A program made the position numbers and the translations under genes. The notes under the pieces were generated by a model, which ran no database searches, had not been told where the DNA came from, and saw only the letters and a list, made by a program, of their open reading frames with translations. Shown here piece by piece: positions 26,763-35,938 of a DNA stretch of 64,000 nucleotides (the first letter of the stretch is position 1; every line of letters begins with the position of its first letter). The DNA comes from Desulfuromonas sp. AOP6. Lineage in GTDB: Bacteria > Desulfobacterota > Desulfuromonadia > Desulfuromonadales > SZUA-540. Location of the stretch: assembly GCF_009731355.2 (NCBI RefSeq), contig NZ_AP022810.1, positions 1,950,001 through 2,014,000 of the forward strand. Direction: 5' to 3'.

Positions 26763-26804
26763 AGGTTGTCCCGGCAGGGCATTTACATCCTGCCGGGACA
26801 ACCT
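26763..26804. repeat. Perfect 16 bp inverted repeat just after hfq
   Basis: AGGTTGTCCCGGCAGG and its exact complement flank a 10-base loop, starting 2 bases past the hfq stop codon. There is no T-run on either strand, so it is not a standard terminator. It would form a very stable 3' hairpin on the hfq transcript. Confidence 0.85.
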
Positions 26805-26806
26805 AC

Positions 26807-27040
26807 CTAGTCCTTGCCCCCATGGAGACGGAAGGCACCGTCAGCTGAGGTGATCGAACTGATGGCATGCTTGTAGAGCAGAATATCACCGCTGCTTTCA
26901 ACAAGCAGACAGAAGCTGTCGAAAGACTTGATATACCCGGTCAGTTTTTCGCCGGACATCATCATCACGATTACCTTGACCCGCTCCTTGCGGGCCTGGT
27001 TGAGGTACTGATCCTGGATATTGAACGGGGTCTTGGCCAT
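26807..27040 (-). CDS. hfq: RNA chaperone Hfq
   Basis: 77 residues, the normal short length. The Sm1 motif (VIVMMMSGEKLTGYIKSFDSFCLLV) and the Sm2 motif (LYKHAISSI) are intact, with the conserved Gln8 (NIQDQYLN). It forms a hexameric ring that pairs small RNAs with mRNAs. The start is ATG at 27040, with AAAGGAGA upstream; an in-frame ATG 24 bases earlier overlaps miaA. The order mutL-miaA-hfq is conserved across Proteobacteria. Confidence 0.97.
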   Translation of the reverse strand: MAKTPFNIQDQYLNQARKERVKVIVMMMSGEKLTGYIKSFDSFCLLVESSGDILLYKHAISSITSADGAFRLHGGKD

Positions 27041-27050
27041 ATCCTCTCCT

Positions 27051-27998
27051 TTATGATGCGACATAAAAACATTCCATCAACTCGTGGATTTTATCAGACT
27101 CCTTTGAGGAATCAACCCAAATAATGGTGGAATCTCGCCGGAACCAGGTCATTTGTCTCTTAGCGTAGCGGCGGCTCTGCTGCTGTATCCGTGCTATGGC
27201 CTCATCCAGAGAAATTTCCCCCTGCAAAAAATGGATGATCTCCCGGTAGCCGATGGTCTGCATCGACTTGAGAAGGGGCGAGTATCCCTTGGCGAGAAGA
27301 CTCTCGACCTCATCCACCAGACCCATTTCCACCATCCGGTGTACCCTCTCGTCGATGCGCCGGTACAAGGCGTCACGATCCGCCGTTACCCCGATTTTGA
27401 GCAGGCGAAAAGGGTTATCGGAAAAGCCATGCCGCGCCTGCAGTTCGGAGAGACGTCTCCCCGTCAATTCGAATACTTCGAGAGCCCTGACAAGGCGCAC
27501 CTGATCACGGGGTGAAAGCCGCTCTGCCATGACCGGGTCGACCTGCTGCAACCGCGCATGAAGGGTTCCCATCCCCTGTTGATCTTCGAGGTCGGTCAGG
27601 CGGGTACGCAGCGATTCGTCGGCAGCCGGTGCCTCCAGCAATCCCTCCGTAAACGTCTTGATATAGAGCCCTGTCCCCCCTACCAGCAGAGGGCGGTGGC
27701 CGCGAAGAGTAATGGACCTCAAGGCCGCCCGGGAGAGGGTTACAAAACGACCGGCGGTGAACTCTTCGTCGGGATCGACCACATCGACCAGATGATGCGG
27801 AACAGCGGCACGTTCCTGTCCGGTCGCTTTGGCCGTGCCGATATCCATCCCCCGGTAAACCTGACGGGAATCCGCTGAAATGATTTCGACAGGGAATTTT
27901 TCGGCAAGGTTCAGGGCCAGGGCGGTTTTTCCCGAAGCTGTCGGACCACAGATGACCACCAGAGGCAGCGGGCCCTCTTGGGAAAAATCAACACTCAT
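27051..27998 (-). CDS. miaA: tRNA dimethylallyltransferase MiaA
   Basis: 315 residues. The P-loop is CGPTASGKTAL, followed by ISADSRQVYRGMDIGTAK and VGGTGLYIK, all diagnostic. It adds the dimethylallyl group to A37 of tRNAs reading UNN codons. Its start overlaps the mutL stop by one base (TGATG), and hfq begins 10 bases after its stop, so the three genes form a tight operon. Confidence 0.97.
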   Translation of the reverse strand: MSVDFSQEGPLPLVVICGPTASGKTALALNLAEKFPVEIISADSRQVYRGMDIGTAKATGQERAAVPHHLVDVVDPDEEFTAGRFVTLSRAALRSITLRGHRPLLVGGTGLYIKTFTEGLLEAPAADESLRTRLTDLEDQQGMGTLHARLQQVDPVMAERLSPRDQVRLVRALEVFELTGRRLSELQARHGFSDNPFRLLKIGVTADRDALYRRIDERVHRMVEMGLVDEVESLLAKGYSPLLKSMQTIGYREIIHFLQGEISLDEAIARIQQQSRRYAKRQMTWFRRDSTIIWVDSSKESDKIHELMECFYVAS

Positions 27999-29797
27999 CA
28001 GGTCCTCTTGAACATCTTTTCGATCTCTCCCCGTGACAGACGCTGCATAACCGGGCGACCGTGCGGACAGTGACCTTTAAAATCGACTGTGTCCATATCG
28101 TTGAGCAAAGCCTGCATCTGCGGCAGGGACAATTTCTGATTGGCCCGGACCATGGTGTGACAGGCCATAAGGATGAGGACCTGGTCCAGAGCTTCTTCCA
28201 GCATATCACTTTGGCCGATCTGGGCCAGTTCTCCGGCGACGTCCCGCAGCAGGGCGACGGGATCGGCCTTGTGCAGCAGCTGTGGCACGGCCTTGAGAAC
28301 AAAACTGTTGCCGCCGAAAGGCTCCATTTCAAAACCGAGACGCTGCAGATCGTCCAAATGTTCCTGCACAAGAGCCGCCTGCCGAAAGTCGAATTCCAGC
28401 ACATCAGGAAAAAGCAAAGCTTGCCGCTCAATCTTTCCTTGGCGCAATTGACTTTTGAGACGTTCAAAGCCGATGCGCTCATGGGCCGCATGCTGATCGA
28501 TAAGAATGAGATCGTCGCCTTCCTGGCAGAGTAGATAGGAATGACCGAACTGTCCGATAAGAATCAGGGAGGAAAAGAAGCCGGCGGACGAATCCCTGCA
28601 AATGTTCTTTTCCGGAAGCGAAAGTGCCGGTGCCGAAGGCGAACCAAAGGGATCTGCCACTTCCCTGGCCTCGAAACGCGGGGCGGACGACGGCGCCGGC
28701 AGCGGCAAACCCGGGGGCAAAGGGGACGATATGGGGCGACTGGCATCTTCCCACGGTGCACGAGCATCCCGGCCGATCTCCGGCCGAGGCTCCTCCTTCA
28801 ACCAGGCAGCCGGACGCAGAGCGTCCCGCACGGTCGCCGCGATAAAATCATGAACCAGGGATTGCTCGCGAAAGCGCACTTCGTGCTTGGTCGGATGAAC
28901 ATTGACGTCCACCAATTGCGGGTCCATCTCGATGAAGAGAACGACCACCGGGTACCTCCCCTTCAAGAGCAGATTCCGGTAACCGTCCAGGATGGCGTGC
29001 TGTATAACACGATCCCGCACATAGCGTCCGTTCACGAAAGCAAACATGGCCGATGTCGTCGAGCGGGTGGAGGACGGCTGGGAAACCAGTCCGGTGACCT
29101 TCAAATCCTGCCCGTCGCCTTCGACGGCAACCAGATCGCTGGCCAGGGTTTTCCCTAGAAGGGCAAGGGCTCTCTGTCGAAGGCTGTCGTGCCGGTAAAC
29201 ATCGAGCAGGACGCGGCCGTTATGGCTGAGCTTGAACTGAACATCGGGACGGGCCAGCGCCATTTTTGTCACGACGTCACCGATGTGGCCCAGCTCCGTT
29301 TCCTCGCGACGAAGAAATTTTCGCCGTGCCGGTAGATTGAAGAAGAGATTGCGAACCTCGATTGTTGTCCCCCGGGGCATGCCAATGGCATCCGCCCGTC
29401 TGACGGTACCGCCTTCAAGATAGATCTCGCTTCCTTCGAGAGAGTCCTCCTCCCGCGTTCGCAAGGTCAGGCGCGAGACAGCGGCAATGGAAGGCAGAGC
29501 CTCACCGCGAAAGCCCAGGGTGCGAATGGCGAAAAGATCCTCATCCGTCCTTATCTTGCTGGTGGCGTGGCGTTCCAGGGACAAAAAGGCGTCCTCCCGT
29601 CCCATACCGGAACCGTTATCCACGATACGGATCAGGCTTCTGCCCCCCTTTTCAACTTCAACGCGCACTTCGGTAGCGCCGGCGTCCAGGGAATTTTCCA
29701 CCAGCTCTTTCACGACCGAAGAAGGCCGCTCGACCACTTCGCCGGCAGCAATCTGGTTACACAGTTTTTCGGGGAGCAGTTGAATACGGTGTTTCAT
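27998..29797 (-). CDS. mutL: DNA mismatch repair protein MutL
   Basis: 599 residues. The N-terminal GHL ATPase has the N box ELVENSLDAGA, DNGSGM and GFRGEAL. A Pro/Ser-rich linker spans about 340-395. The C-terminal domain carries the endonuclease metal motif DQHAAHERIGFE (434-445), ACHTMVRA, and CPHGRP (577-582). This places it in the nicking MutL class used by bacteria without MutH. Partners MutS and the beta clamp are not in the window. Confidence 0.96.
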   Translation of the reverse strand: MKHRIQLLPEKLCNQIAAGEVVERPSSVVKELVENSLDAGATEVRVEVEKGGRSLIRIVDNGSGMGREDAFLSLERHATSKIRTDEDLFAIRTLGFRGEALPSIAAVSRLTLRTREEDSLEGSEIYLEGGTVRRADAIGMPRGTTIEVRNLFFNLPARRKFLRREETELGHIGDVVTKMALARPDVQFKLSHNGRVLLDVYRHDSLRQRALALLGKTLASDLVAVEGDGQDLKVTGLVSQPSSTRSTTSAMFAFVNGRYVRDRVIQHAILDGYRNLLLKGRYPVVVLFIEMDPQLVDVNVHPTKHEVRFREQSLVHDFIAATVRDALRPAAWLKEEPRPEIGRDARAPWEDASRPISSPLPPGLPLPAPSSAPRFEAREVADPFGSPSAPALSLPEKNICRDSSAGFFSSLILIGQFGHSYLLCQEGDDLILIDQHAAHERIGFERLKSQLRQGKIERQALLFPDVLEFDFRQAALVQEHLDDLQRLGFEMEPFGGNSFVLKAVPQLLHKADPVALLRDVAGELAQIGQSDMLEEALDQVLILMACHTMVRANQKLSLPQMQALLNDMDTVDFKGHCPHGRPVMQRLSRGEIEKMFKRT

Positions 29798-29830
29798 ACG
29801 GTTCCCTTGTCCATGCGGCCAAGTCTTTGG

Positions 29831-29870
29831 GAAAAAAAGAGACGGCCGTAGGGTCCCGGCCGTCTCTTTT
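29831..29870 (-). terminator. Terminator between ExeA-like ATPase and mutL
   Basis: A stem of at least 11 bp (AGAGACGGCCG and complement) with a short loop is followed on the minus strand by TTTTTTT. It ends the TPR-ATPase transcript 28 bases past the ATPase stop. Confidence 0.88.
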
Positions 29871-29897
29871 CGTGTTCAATTCCTGGATACGGACTTT

Positions 29898-30800
29898 TCA
29901 GGAGTTCTGTTCAAGACTTTCGAGCATGTTTTCGATTTCGTCAAAATCAGCCAGGTCGTCTTTTTGGGAGCCGCTGGAGAGGGGCTTGCTCAAAAGACCC
30001 AGATCTCCTGCCACACTTGAGACAACCTTGAGGCTCACGGAGGGGAGCTTCTGCAGGTAGGCCTCAAACAGGCAGTTGTCGCAAATTGTGTTGATCAGGC
30101 GCGGAACACCTCCGGCAAAGCTGTGAATGGCCGCAATGGTATCCGGCTCAAAAAGCATCCTTTTTGATTTGGCCACCCGCAGACGATGCTTGATGTAGGC
30201 CTCGGTGGCTTCGACGGTAAAGGACTTGAGATTGTATTTGACCGCCACCCTTTGGGCCAGGGGTTCATCTAGCCGCAGGCAGTCTTCCACTTCGTGTAGG
30301 CCGAAGAAGACAATATTCAGCAGTTTCTTCCCGGGGATTTCCAGATTGAGGAGTCCGCGGAATTCTTCCATGAGTTCCTTGGTCTGCATCATCTGAGCCT
30401 CGTCGATGAGCACGACGGCCTTGCGGCCACTCTCTTCGATCTCCAGCAGACGCTCGAACAGCTGTTTGATCAAGGTGAGACGATCAGGCGCGGGATCTTC
30501 GACCCCAAGCTGCATGGCAATTCGGGTCAGAATCCATTCCGGCGTCACACTGGAGTGAATCATGACCAGAAGGGAGGATTCGTACTTGTCGTCAGGAAGA
30601 CTGTCGAGCATGCGGCGAGCCAGGGTCGTCTTGCCAGTGCCGATCCCACCTACCAGTAGCGCCAGTCCTTTGTTGGAATCAACAGCGTAACGCAGGCGGA
30701 TCAAGGCCTGACTGTGCTGTTCACTATTGAAGTAAAAGCGAGCGTCTGGAGCGTTGGAAAAGGGCTCTCTTTCCAGGCCGAAATGTTCGCTGTAACTCAT
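29898..30800 (-). CDS. ExeA-like AAA+ ATPase paired with a TPR protein
   Basis: 300 residues. It starts with the same family signature as the ATPase at 297-1103 (FGLEREPFSNAPDARFYF). Walker A is GGIGTGKTTLA (about residues 51-61), Walker B is VVLIDEAQMM, and SFAGGVPRLINTICDN resembles sensor 2. A ~35-residue acidic tail (DDLADFDEIENMLESLEQ) is absent from the other copy. It begins 25 bases after the TPR gene stop, with AGAGG upstream. ExeA-type ATPases often power envelope-complex assembly; the role here is unassigned. Confidence 0.86.
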   Translation of the reverse strand: MSYSEHFGLEREPFSNAPDARFYFNSEQHSQALIRLRYAVDSNKGLALLVGGIGTGKTTLARRMLDSLPDDKYESSLLVMIHSSVTPEWILTRIAMQLGVEDPAPDRLTLIKQLFERLLEIEESGRKAVVLIDEAQMMQTKELMEEFRGLLNLEIPGKKLLNIVFFGLHEVEDCLRLDEPLAQRVAVKYNLKSFTVEATEAYIKHRLRVAKSKRMLFEPDTIAAIHSFAGGVPRLINTICDNCLFEAYLQKLPSVSLKVVSSVAGDLGLLSKPLSSGSQKDDLADFDEIENMLESLEQNS

Positions 30801-30825
30801 GAAATACCTCTGAACTCAAAACAGG

Positions 30826-33015
30826 CTAAACGAAAGAAATTCGATCTTTTTTGGATTTTCCGGCCCCGTCGTCATTCCCGGCCGCCCTTGAAATTCCGAG
30901 ATCATTGCCAAGGAGGGTCAACTTTTCCGAAACATTGCGGAAAAAGGAGTCGGCCGAGGCAACGCGCTTGAAACACTCAAAGGCCTCGCGGGGTTTACCC
31001 CACACCTCATAAAGCAGGCCAAGTTCATAATAGATGCTGATACGCTCTTCATTGTCCAGCCCGTCATTGGCCAGACCCGTCTTGAAAGTGTGTTCGGCGT
31101 TTTCGAAAGAGCCTTTTTCTGCCAGACAGATGCCCTTGGCGGTAATGCCGTCGACAAATCGGGCCGGATTTTTCATGGTCTTTTCGAATTCAACGATGGC
31201 ATCATCCAGAAGACCCATTTCCTTGTAGGCAATCCCCAGGCTGTAGTGGGCTTCGGCATCTTCGCCGCCGATCTGGGCATCGACCCCTTTTTTGAACTCG
31301 GAGAAAACACCGTCAAACTGGAATCGATCCGACTCATCAACCCCTTCCATCCCTTCCGTGGCGTCGAGCGCACCATCGTCCATGATTTCTGCAGCCAGAT
31401 CGAAGTAGCCATCATCCGGTTCCTCTGCAGGAGCGGGGGCAGACTGAAGTCGGCGGGACTGTATTTCACCAAGCTTTTCCAGAGCGGCTTCAAGAGACGG
31501 ATCCGAGGCCAGCAGGCGCTGACAGATCTGCTCAGCCTCGTCTAGCAGATCCTGCTGCAGATAAAATTGCGCCTCTTCAAGCTCGGACTCGACCGTAGGC
31601 GCGGGAACCGACTCGACGGGGACCTCGTCCTCTTCAAGGAGTTCCTCTAGATCTTCTTCAAGGTCGGCAACAGGCTGCAGATCAAGTTCTAGATCGACAA
31701 CGCCATCATCCACATCATCTTCGACTTCCTCAGCAAGCTCGATCTCTTCATCGGCGACCTCCAACTCGAGATCCATCTCGATTTCCTGGTCGTCAACCGC
31801 CTCGACAAGGTCAGCCTCCGCAAGCGTGTCTACACCATCAGGCTCAGCTATTTCGTCCAGGGCCAGGGCATCGACCTCCTCCGCTTTCGACTCTTCCAAT
31901 TCCTCCAATTCTTCAAGAACGGGCGGAGATTCTTCCGTGGTCGCGGAGGATGCCTCGTCGACAAAAGAACCATCGCCGGCGCGTGAAAGCAGATCGAAGA
32001 GTTTGTCGCCCTCCCCGGCCTCTTCATAAAGACTTTTAAGGGTCCCGATAACCCGTTGATCCTTAGGCAAAGCCTCAAACAGACCTTCGTAAAGATCCTT
32101 AAGAACATCGACCTTTTCCGCTTTTTTGAACGCTTCCCTGACCGGCTCCAGGGCCTCCAGGGCAGCGGCGGCCTTGTCCAGTTGCAAAAAGAGTCGGGCG
32201 TGCTCTTCCTGCATGACCAGGTCGGCGGGATCAACTTTAAGGAGATGGTTTACCGTAACCCGCGCATTTTCCAGATCACCCGTTTCCCTATAGGCCCAAG
32301 CCAGGGTCTTAAGGATGAAGACATTGTCGGGATTATTCTTGATCAGGCCCTTGAGCCACTGCATCCCTTTTTCGATCTCCCCCTCACGAATGAAGGTCTG
32401 GGCAAGGCCGGCTTTCAGGTCGATATTGTCAGGGAAAAGGGGGATAAAAATTTCGTAGAGCTTCAGAAGCCTGGGCCAGTCCTGTTTCTCTTCGAGAACC
32501 TTGCACACTTCGTCGAATTCAGTGAGGGCTTTATCGGGGCTGCCACCATCCACATAGCTCTCGGCAATCTTTACCCGGATGGAAAGATTCTCGGGATCAA
32601 GCTTTTTCATTTTTTCCAGAACACCGACAGCCTCGCCGGGCTTATTCTGCTTTTCATAGAGGCTGACCAGGGAACGGTACTCGGCCAAGGCGTTGCCGGC
32701 CAGACCCTGTTTTTCATTGAGCTCGGCCAGACGCTGATAAAACCGAGGCTGGGCCGCATCCAGCCTTTGCATCTGCTTGTAGACAGCAATGGCCTTCAGA
32801 TAAAAACCGGTATCGGAAAAATGCTTGGCGACCGCCTCATATTCGACAATGGCCTCTTCAACCATTTTGGCCCGGCTCATCAGTTCAGCCAGTTTCTGCC
32901 GGTGGCGGATATCCTTCGCATCGACACTGACCAGCTTCTGGTAGTCCTTGATGGCCTTGCCCAACTGACCTTTCTGGATATTTTTCTGCGCGGACGCCAG
33001 TAATTTTTCTTTCAT
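30826..33015 (-). CDS. Large TPR protein with acidic central region
   Basis: 729 residues. The first ~340 residues are TPR units (for example QKNIQKGQLGKAIKDYQKLV and AWAYRETGDLENARVTVNHL). A ~130-residue segment follows that is extremely rich in Glu and Asp with hydrophobic residues at intervals (such as EIEMDLELEVADEEIELAEE), then a second TPR block to the C-terminus. There is no signal peptide. The acidic block resembles those of Geobacter-type TPR scaffolds and may bind a basic partner. It is in an operon with the ExeA-like ATPase. Confidence 0.87.
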   Translation of the reverse strand: MKEKLLASAQKNIQKGQLGKAIKDYQKLVSVDAKDIRHRQKLAELMSRAKMVEEAIVEYEAVAKHFSDTGFYLKAIAVYKQMQRLDAAQPRFYQRLAELNEKQGLAGNALAEYRSLVSLYEKQNKPGEAVGVLEKMKKLDPENLSIRVKIAESYVDGGSPDKALTEFDEVCKVLEEKQDWPRLLKLYEIFIPLFPDNIDLKAGLAQTFIREGEIEKGMQWLKGLIKNNPDNVFILKTLAWAYRETGDLENARVTVNHLLKVDPADLVMQEEHARLFLQLDKAAAALEALEPVREAFKKAEKVDVLKDLYEGLFEALPKDQRVIGTLKSLYEEAGEGDKLFDLLSRAGDGSFVDEASSATTEESPPVLEELEELEESKAEEVDALALDEIAEPDGVDTLAEADLVEAVDDQEIEMDLELEVADEEIELAEEVEDDVDDGVVDLELDLQPVADLEEDLEELLEEDEVPVESVPAPTVESELEEAQFYLQQDLLDEAEQICQRLLASDPSLEAALEKLGEIQSRRLQSAPAPAEEPDDGYFDLAAEIMDDGALDATEGMEGVDESDRFQFDGVFSEFKKGVDAQIGGEDAEAHYSLGIAYKEMGLLDDAIVEFEKTMKNPARFVDGITAKGICLAEKGSFENAEHTFKTGLANDGLDNEERISIYYELGLLYEVWGKPREAFECFKRVASADSFFRNVSEKLTLLGNDLGISRAAGNDDGAGKSKKDRISFV

Positions 33016-33066
33016 AGATTCTATGCCACCTGAAGGAGAAATCCGCTAGTGAAAATGCGTCCGTCT

Positions 33067-33096
33067 AACCTAAACTATCGTCACCTGGACTGTCAA
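33067..33096 (-). promoter_or_regulatory. Candidate promoter for TPR-ATPase operon
   Basis: The minus strand has a perfect TTGACA followed after 18 bases by a weak TAGGTT, ending about 50 bases before the TPR gene ATG. Confidence 0.35.
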
Positions 33097-33167
33097 GGCT
33101 AAAGAAGACTGATTTTATCTTTAGAAAACAAAGAGGTAGGACTTCTTGTCCACCATCTGGGGTCCAC

Positions 33168-34562
33168 CTAGACAAAGCGCTCCTTGACTCCCCGAAACCA
33201 GTTGTCGAAAGCCTGACGTTTCTGGTCGTACCCTTTTCGCCCCATCAGAGCGTAAGTGTACTCCTTGCCTTCCTCGACGCCCGGCTGATCGAGAGGATCG
33301 ACACCGAAGAGCCCGCCGGCAAAGACGGTCTGCACCTCAAGCATGTAGACCAGCGCCCCAAGGGAATGGGCCGAAAGATCGGGCAGAGTCAGAGTGCAGT
33401 TGGGTCGACCGTTGGTGGAAAGAGCCATAGCTGTTGCCTTTTGTTCGCTGCGAATCAGTTCGGCCAGGGTTTTGCCCTGCAGATAGTCGAGTTCCGGTGC
33501 TCCCGGCACCGCCGGGATAATGAGATCTGCCCCATAGTCATCCAGGGCCAGAAAGGTGACGACTTTGTCAAAAGGCCCTTCCATGTACAATTGCACCTGG
33601 CTGTGCTGATCGGTGGTTCCCAGCGCCTTCACAGGAGTAGGCCCCACGTGAATCACCTGTCCATCCAGGCCGTATTTTTTCCCAAGGCTCTCCGCCCAAA
33701 GCTGGCGGTACCAGTCGGCCATATCCCGCAAACCGTCACTGTAGGGCATCATGACCGAGATCGGCATGTTCTTGCGGTAGGCCAGATACTGCAGGGCCGC
33801 GTTGATATAGGCGGGGTTTCTGCGGAAATCCTCCAGGGTGGCCCGTTTCTCCATGGCCATAGCGCCGGCAAGAAGTTCACGCACATCGACGCCAACGGCC
33901 GCCAGGGGCAAAAGCCCGACAGGCGTGAAAACAGAAAAACGCCCTCCAACCTCCGCTGGGATGGAAAGGGAACGGTAACCCTGTTCGTCGGCCAGCCGTC
34001 GCAGCACGCCCTTGTCCGGATCGGTGATAAGAATAAAGTGGCGGTTCACCTCTTTACCGCAGACGCCCGCCGCCCACTGGCGGGCAATAGCGAACTGGCT
34101 CATGGTCTCAACGGTGGTGCCCGACTTGCTGATAATCAGAAAAACAGTGCGCAAAGGATCGAGCAGATCGAGGGTCTGGGCCACACCGGCGGGGTCCACA
34201 TTGTCCAGAACATGCAGGCGGGGATAGGAGCCCCTCTTCGCTGACGACAGCAGGTTGTGATGAAAAGGACGCAGGGCCCTGAAAAGAGCCAGGGTTCCAA
34301 GGGCAGAACCACCAATACCCAGAACGACAAGATCGTCAAAATCCCTGCGAAGATCGGCCGCCAGAGTGATAACCTCTTCGAGGGTCGCCCGGTCAAAAGG
34401 AAGATCGTAAAAAGGAAGGCTTCCCTGTTGGCGCGCCGCCATCAGTTGACGATGAATCTCCAGGGTCCTGGGCTCCAGGGCGTTGAGATCGGCATCGTGG
34501 ATTCCCTGCATCTCTCCCACGGCATCAGCCATCATATTGGTGTAATCAAGACGAATTTCCAT
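33168..34562 (-). CDS. pgi: Glucose-6-phosphate isomerase
   Basis: 464 residues, shorter than the ~550-residue E. coli enzyme and similar to the compact bacterial form. VVLGIGGSALGTLAL and the sugar-phosphate-binding IISKSGTTVETM are intact, as are EVGGRFSVFT and QLWAESLGKKYG with the catalytic Glu, and TDQHSQVQL with the catalytic His. It converts glucose 6-phosphate and fructose 6-phosphate, here likely in gluconeogenesis. The 152-base gap downstream of the TPR gene holds only a weak hairpin and that gene's promoter candidate. Confidence 0.95.
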   Translation of the reverse strand: MEIRLDYTNMMADAVGEMQGIHDADLNALEPRTLEIHRQLMAARQQGSLPFYDLPFDRATLEEVITLAADLRRDFDDLVVLGIGGSALGTLALFRALRPFHHNLLSSAKRGSYPRLHVLDNVDPAGVAQTLDLLDPLRTVFLIISKSGTTVETMSQFAIARQWAAGVCGKEVNRHFILITDPDKGVLRRLADEQGYRSLSIPAEVGGRFSVFTPVGLLPLAAVGVDVRELLAGAMAMEKRATLEDFRRNPAYINAALQYLAYRKNMPISVMMPYSDGLRDMADWYRQLWAESLGKKYGLDGQVIHVGPTPVKALGTTDQHSQVQLYMEGPFDKVVTFLALDDYGADLIIPAVPGAPELDYLQGKTLAELIRSEQKATAMALSTNGRPNCTLTLPDLSAHSLGALVYMLEVQTVFAGGLFGVDPLDQPGVEEGKEYTYALMGRKGYDQKRQAFDNWFRGVKERFV

Positions 34563-34623
34563 AACGGCTCCCTCATGGACAGGTGGTTGGCACTAAGGAA
34601 TGAATGGTCAAGTATGCCAGAGA

Positions 34624-35346
34624 TCAGAGCCTTTTCAATCGGCTGACCTCGGCCGGGGTGAGATGCCGAAACTTGCCCGGAGGAATATCCTTGAGGTCCA
34701 GAAAGGCCAGGCGAACGCGTTTGAGACGACTCACGGGGTGGCCAACCGCCTCGCACATGCGCCGCACTTGCCGATTGCGCCCTTCATGGATGGTGATTTC
34801 GAACCAGGTGTGGCTGCCGGACTGACGCACACGCTCGACCCGGGCCGGCGCCGTAGGGCCGTCCTCCAGGTTAACGCCCTCCTGCAGCCGCTTTTGGGCA
34901 GCCGCGGTCAGAGCCCCTCGCACCCGAACCAGATAGGTCTTGTCCACCTCATGACGGGGATGGGCCAGACGCTGGGCGAAATCGCCATCATTGGTCAGGA
35001 TGAGCAACCCTTCCGTCATGAAGTCGAGACGTCCGACCGGGTAGAGCCGGGCATCCACCTCACGCACCAGGTCCGTGACCAGAGGGCGACCCTGGGGATC
35101 CCGCAGGGAAGTCAGATATCCTGCCGGCTTGTTGAGCAGGATATAGGTGCGGCGGCCTTGGATGGCCAGAGGTTTGCCGTCGACTGCCACCTCATCGCGG
35201 GCCATGTCGGCCGTGTCTCCCAGGGTGGCCAGGCGGCCATTCACCGTCACCCTCCCCGCCTCGATCCATTTTTCCGCCTGCCTTCTGGAAGCGAGTCCGG
35301 CCGCAGCGATGATCTTCTGCAGCCTTTCGGCGGCGCCTTTATTCAT
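34624..35346 (-). CDS. rluB: RluB/RsuA-family pseudouridine synthase
   Basis: 240 residues from ATG at 35346. An N-terminal S4 RNA-binding domain (RLQKIIAAAGLASRRQAEKW) precedes the catalytic domain with the Asp of VGRLDFMTEGLLILTNDG. HEGRNRQVRRMCEAVGHPV is the second family motif. It should modify 23S rRNA (U2605-type); RluB versus another small-subunit target is inferred from similarity. The start overlaps the scpB stop by 8 bases, with GAGG upstream. Following scpAB is a common arrangement. Confidence 0.92.
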   Translation of the reverse strand: MNKGAAERLQKIIAAAGLASRRQAEKWIEAGRVTVNGRLATLGDTADMARDEVAVDGKPLAIQGRRTYILLNKPAGYLTSLRDPQGRPLVTDLVREVDARLYPVGRLDFMTEGLLILTNDGDFAQRLAHPRHEVDKTYLVRVRGALTAAAQKRLQEGVNLEDGPTAPARVERVRQSGSHTWFEITIHEGRNRQVRRMCEAVGHPVSRLKRVRLAFLDLKDIPPGKFRHLTPAEVSRLKRL

Positions 35347-35938
35347 CCAACTCATCCTCGGGCCAGCCGTGCCCCGCCCCGTCTTCAAGATGCGCCCCTT
35401 CCGTTTCCAGCGTTTCCGGAGTCAACTCGCTGAACTCTTTCAAGGTCGGCAGACTGGAAAGGTCGGCCAAGCCGAATACCTGCAGAAACTCGGCAGTCGT
35501 TCCATACAGCAGAGGCCGCCCGGCGATATCTTTTTTGCCCAGGATACGGATGAGATGCTTATCCAGCAGGGTTTTGACGACGCCGCCTGAATCGACCCCA
35601 CGCAGATATTCGACCTCGGCCCGTGTCACCGGCTGTCGGTAGGCGATAATGGCAAGGGTCTCCAACGCCGCCCGGGAAAACTTGAAGGGCCGGTTCTTCT
35701 GCAGACGCCGCACCCATTCGGCATATTCGGGACGGCTGCGGAACTGGTAGCCTCCCGCCACCTCCTGCAGGTGAAAACCGCGCCGCATGGTCTCATAGTC
35801 GCGCACCAGTTCCCGCAGAACCGTCACGATCACCTCTTTGTCCACGTCGAGGGCCTCCGCCAGCCTCTCCGCCTTGATCGGCGCCTCGGAAGCAAAAACA
35901 AGGCTCTCTACGATGGTCTTGATCTCAGTGGTATCCAA
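35339..35938 (-). CDS. scpB: Segregation and condensation protein B
   Basis: 199 residues if translated from TTG at 35938 (M-DTTEIKTIVESLVFASE), preceded by GAGGAG; an ATG at 35950 is in frame but lacks a ribosome site. Winged-helix segments such as LVRDYETMRRGFHLQEVAGG and the signature RAALETLAIIAYRQPVTRAE are conserved. ScpB binds ScpA and SMC to form the chromosome-condensing complex. The start overlaps the end of scpA. Confidence 0.93.
   Translation of the reverse strand: MDTTEIKTIVESLVFASEAPIKAERLAEALDVDKEVIVTVLRELVRDYETMRRGFHLQEVAGGYQFRSRPEYAEWVRRLQKNRPFKFSRAALETLAIIAYRQPVTRAEVEYLRGVDSGGVVKTLLDKHLIRILGKKDIAGRPLLYGTTAEFLQVFGLADLSSLPTLKEFSELTPETLETEGAHLEDGAGHGWPEDELDE

Noticed and set aside
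33099-33124. CTAAAGA/TCTTTAG hairpin upstream of the large TPR gene, after pgi in position
   Set aside because: Only a 7 bp AT-rich stem with a 12-base loop and no T-run; not convincing as a terminator.
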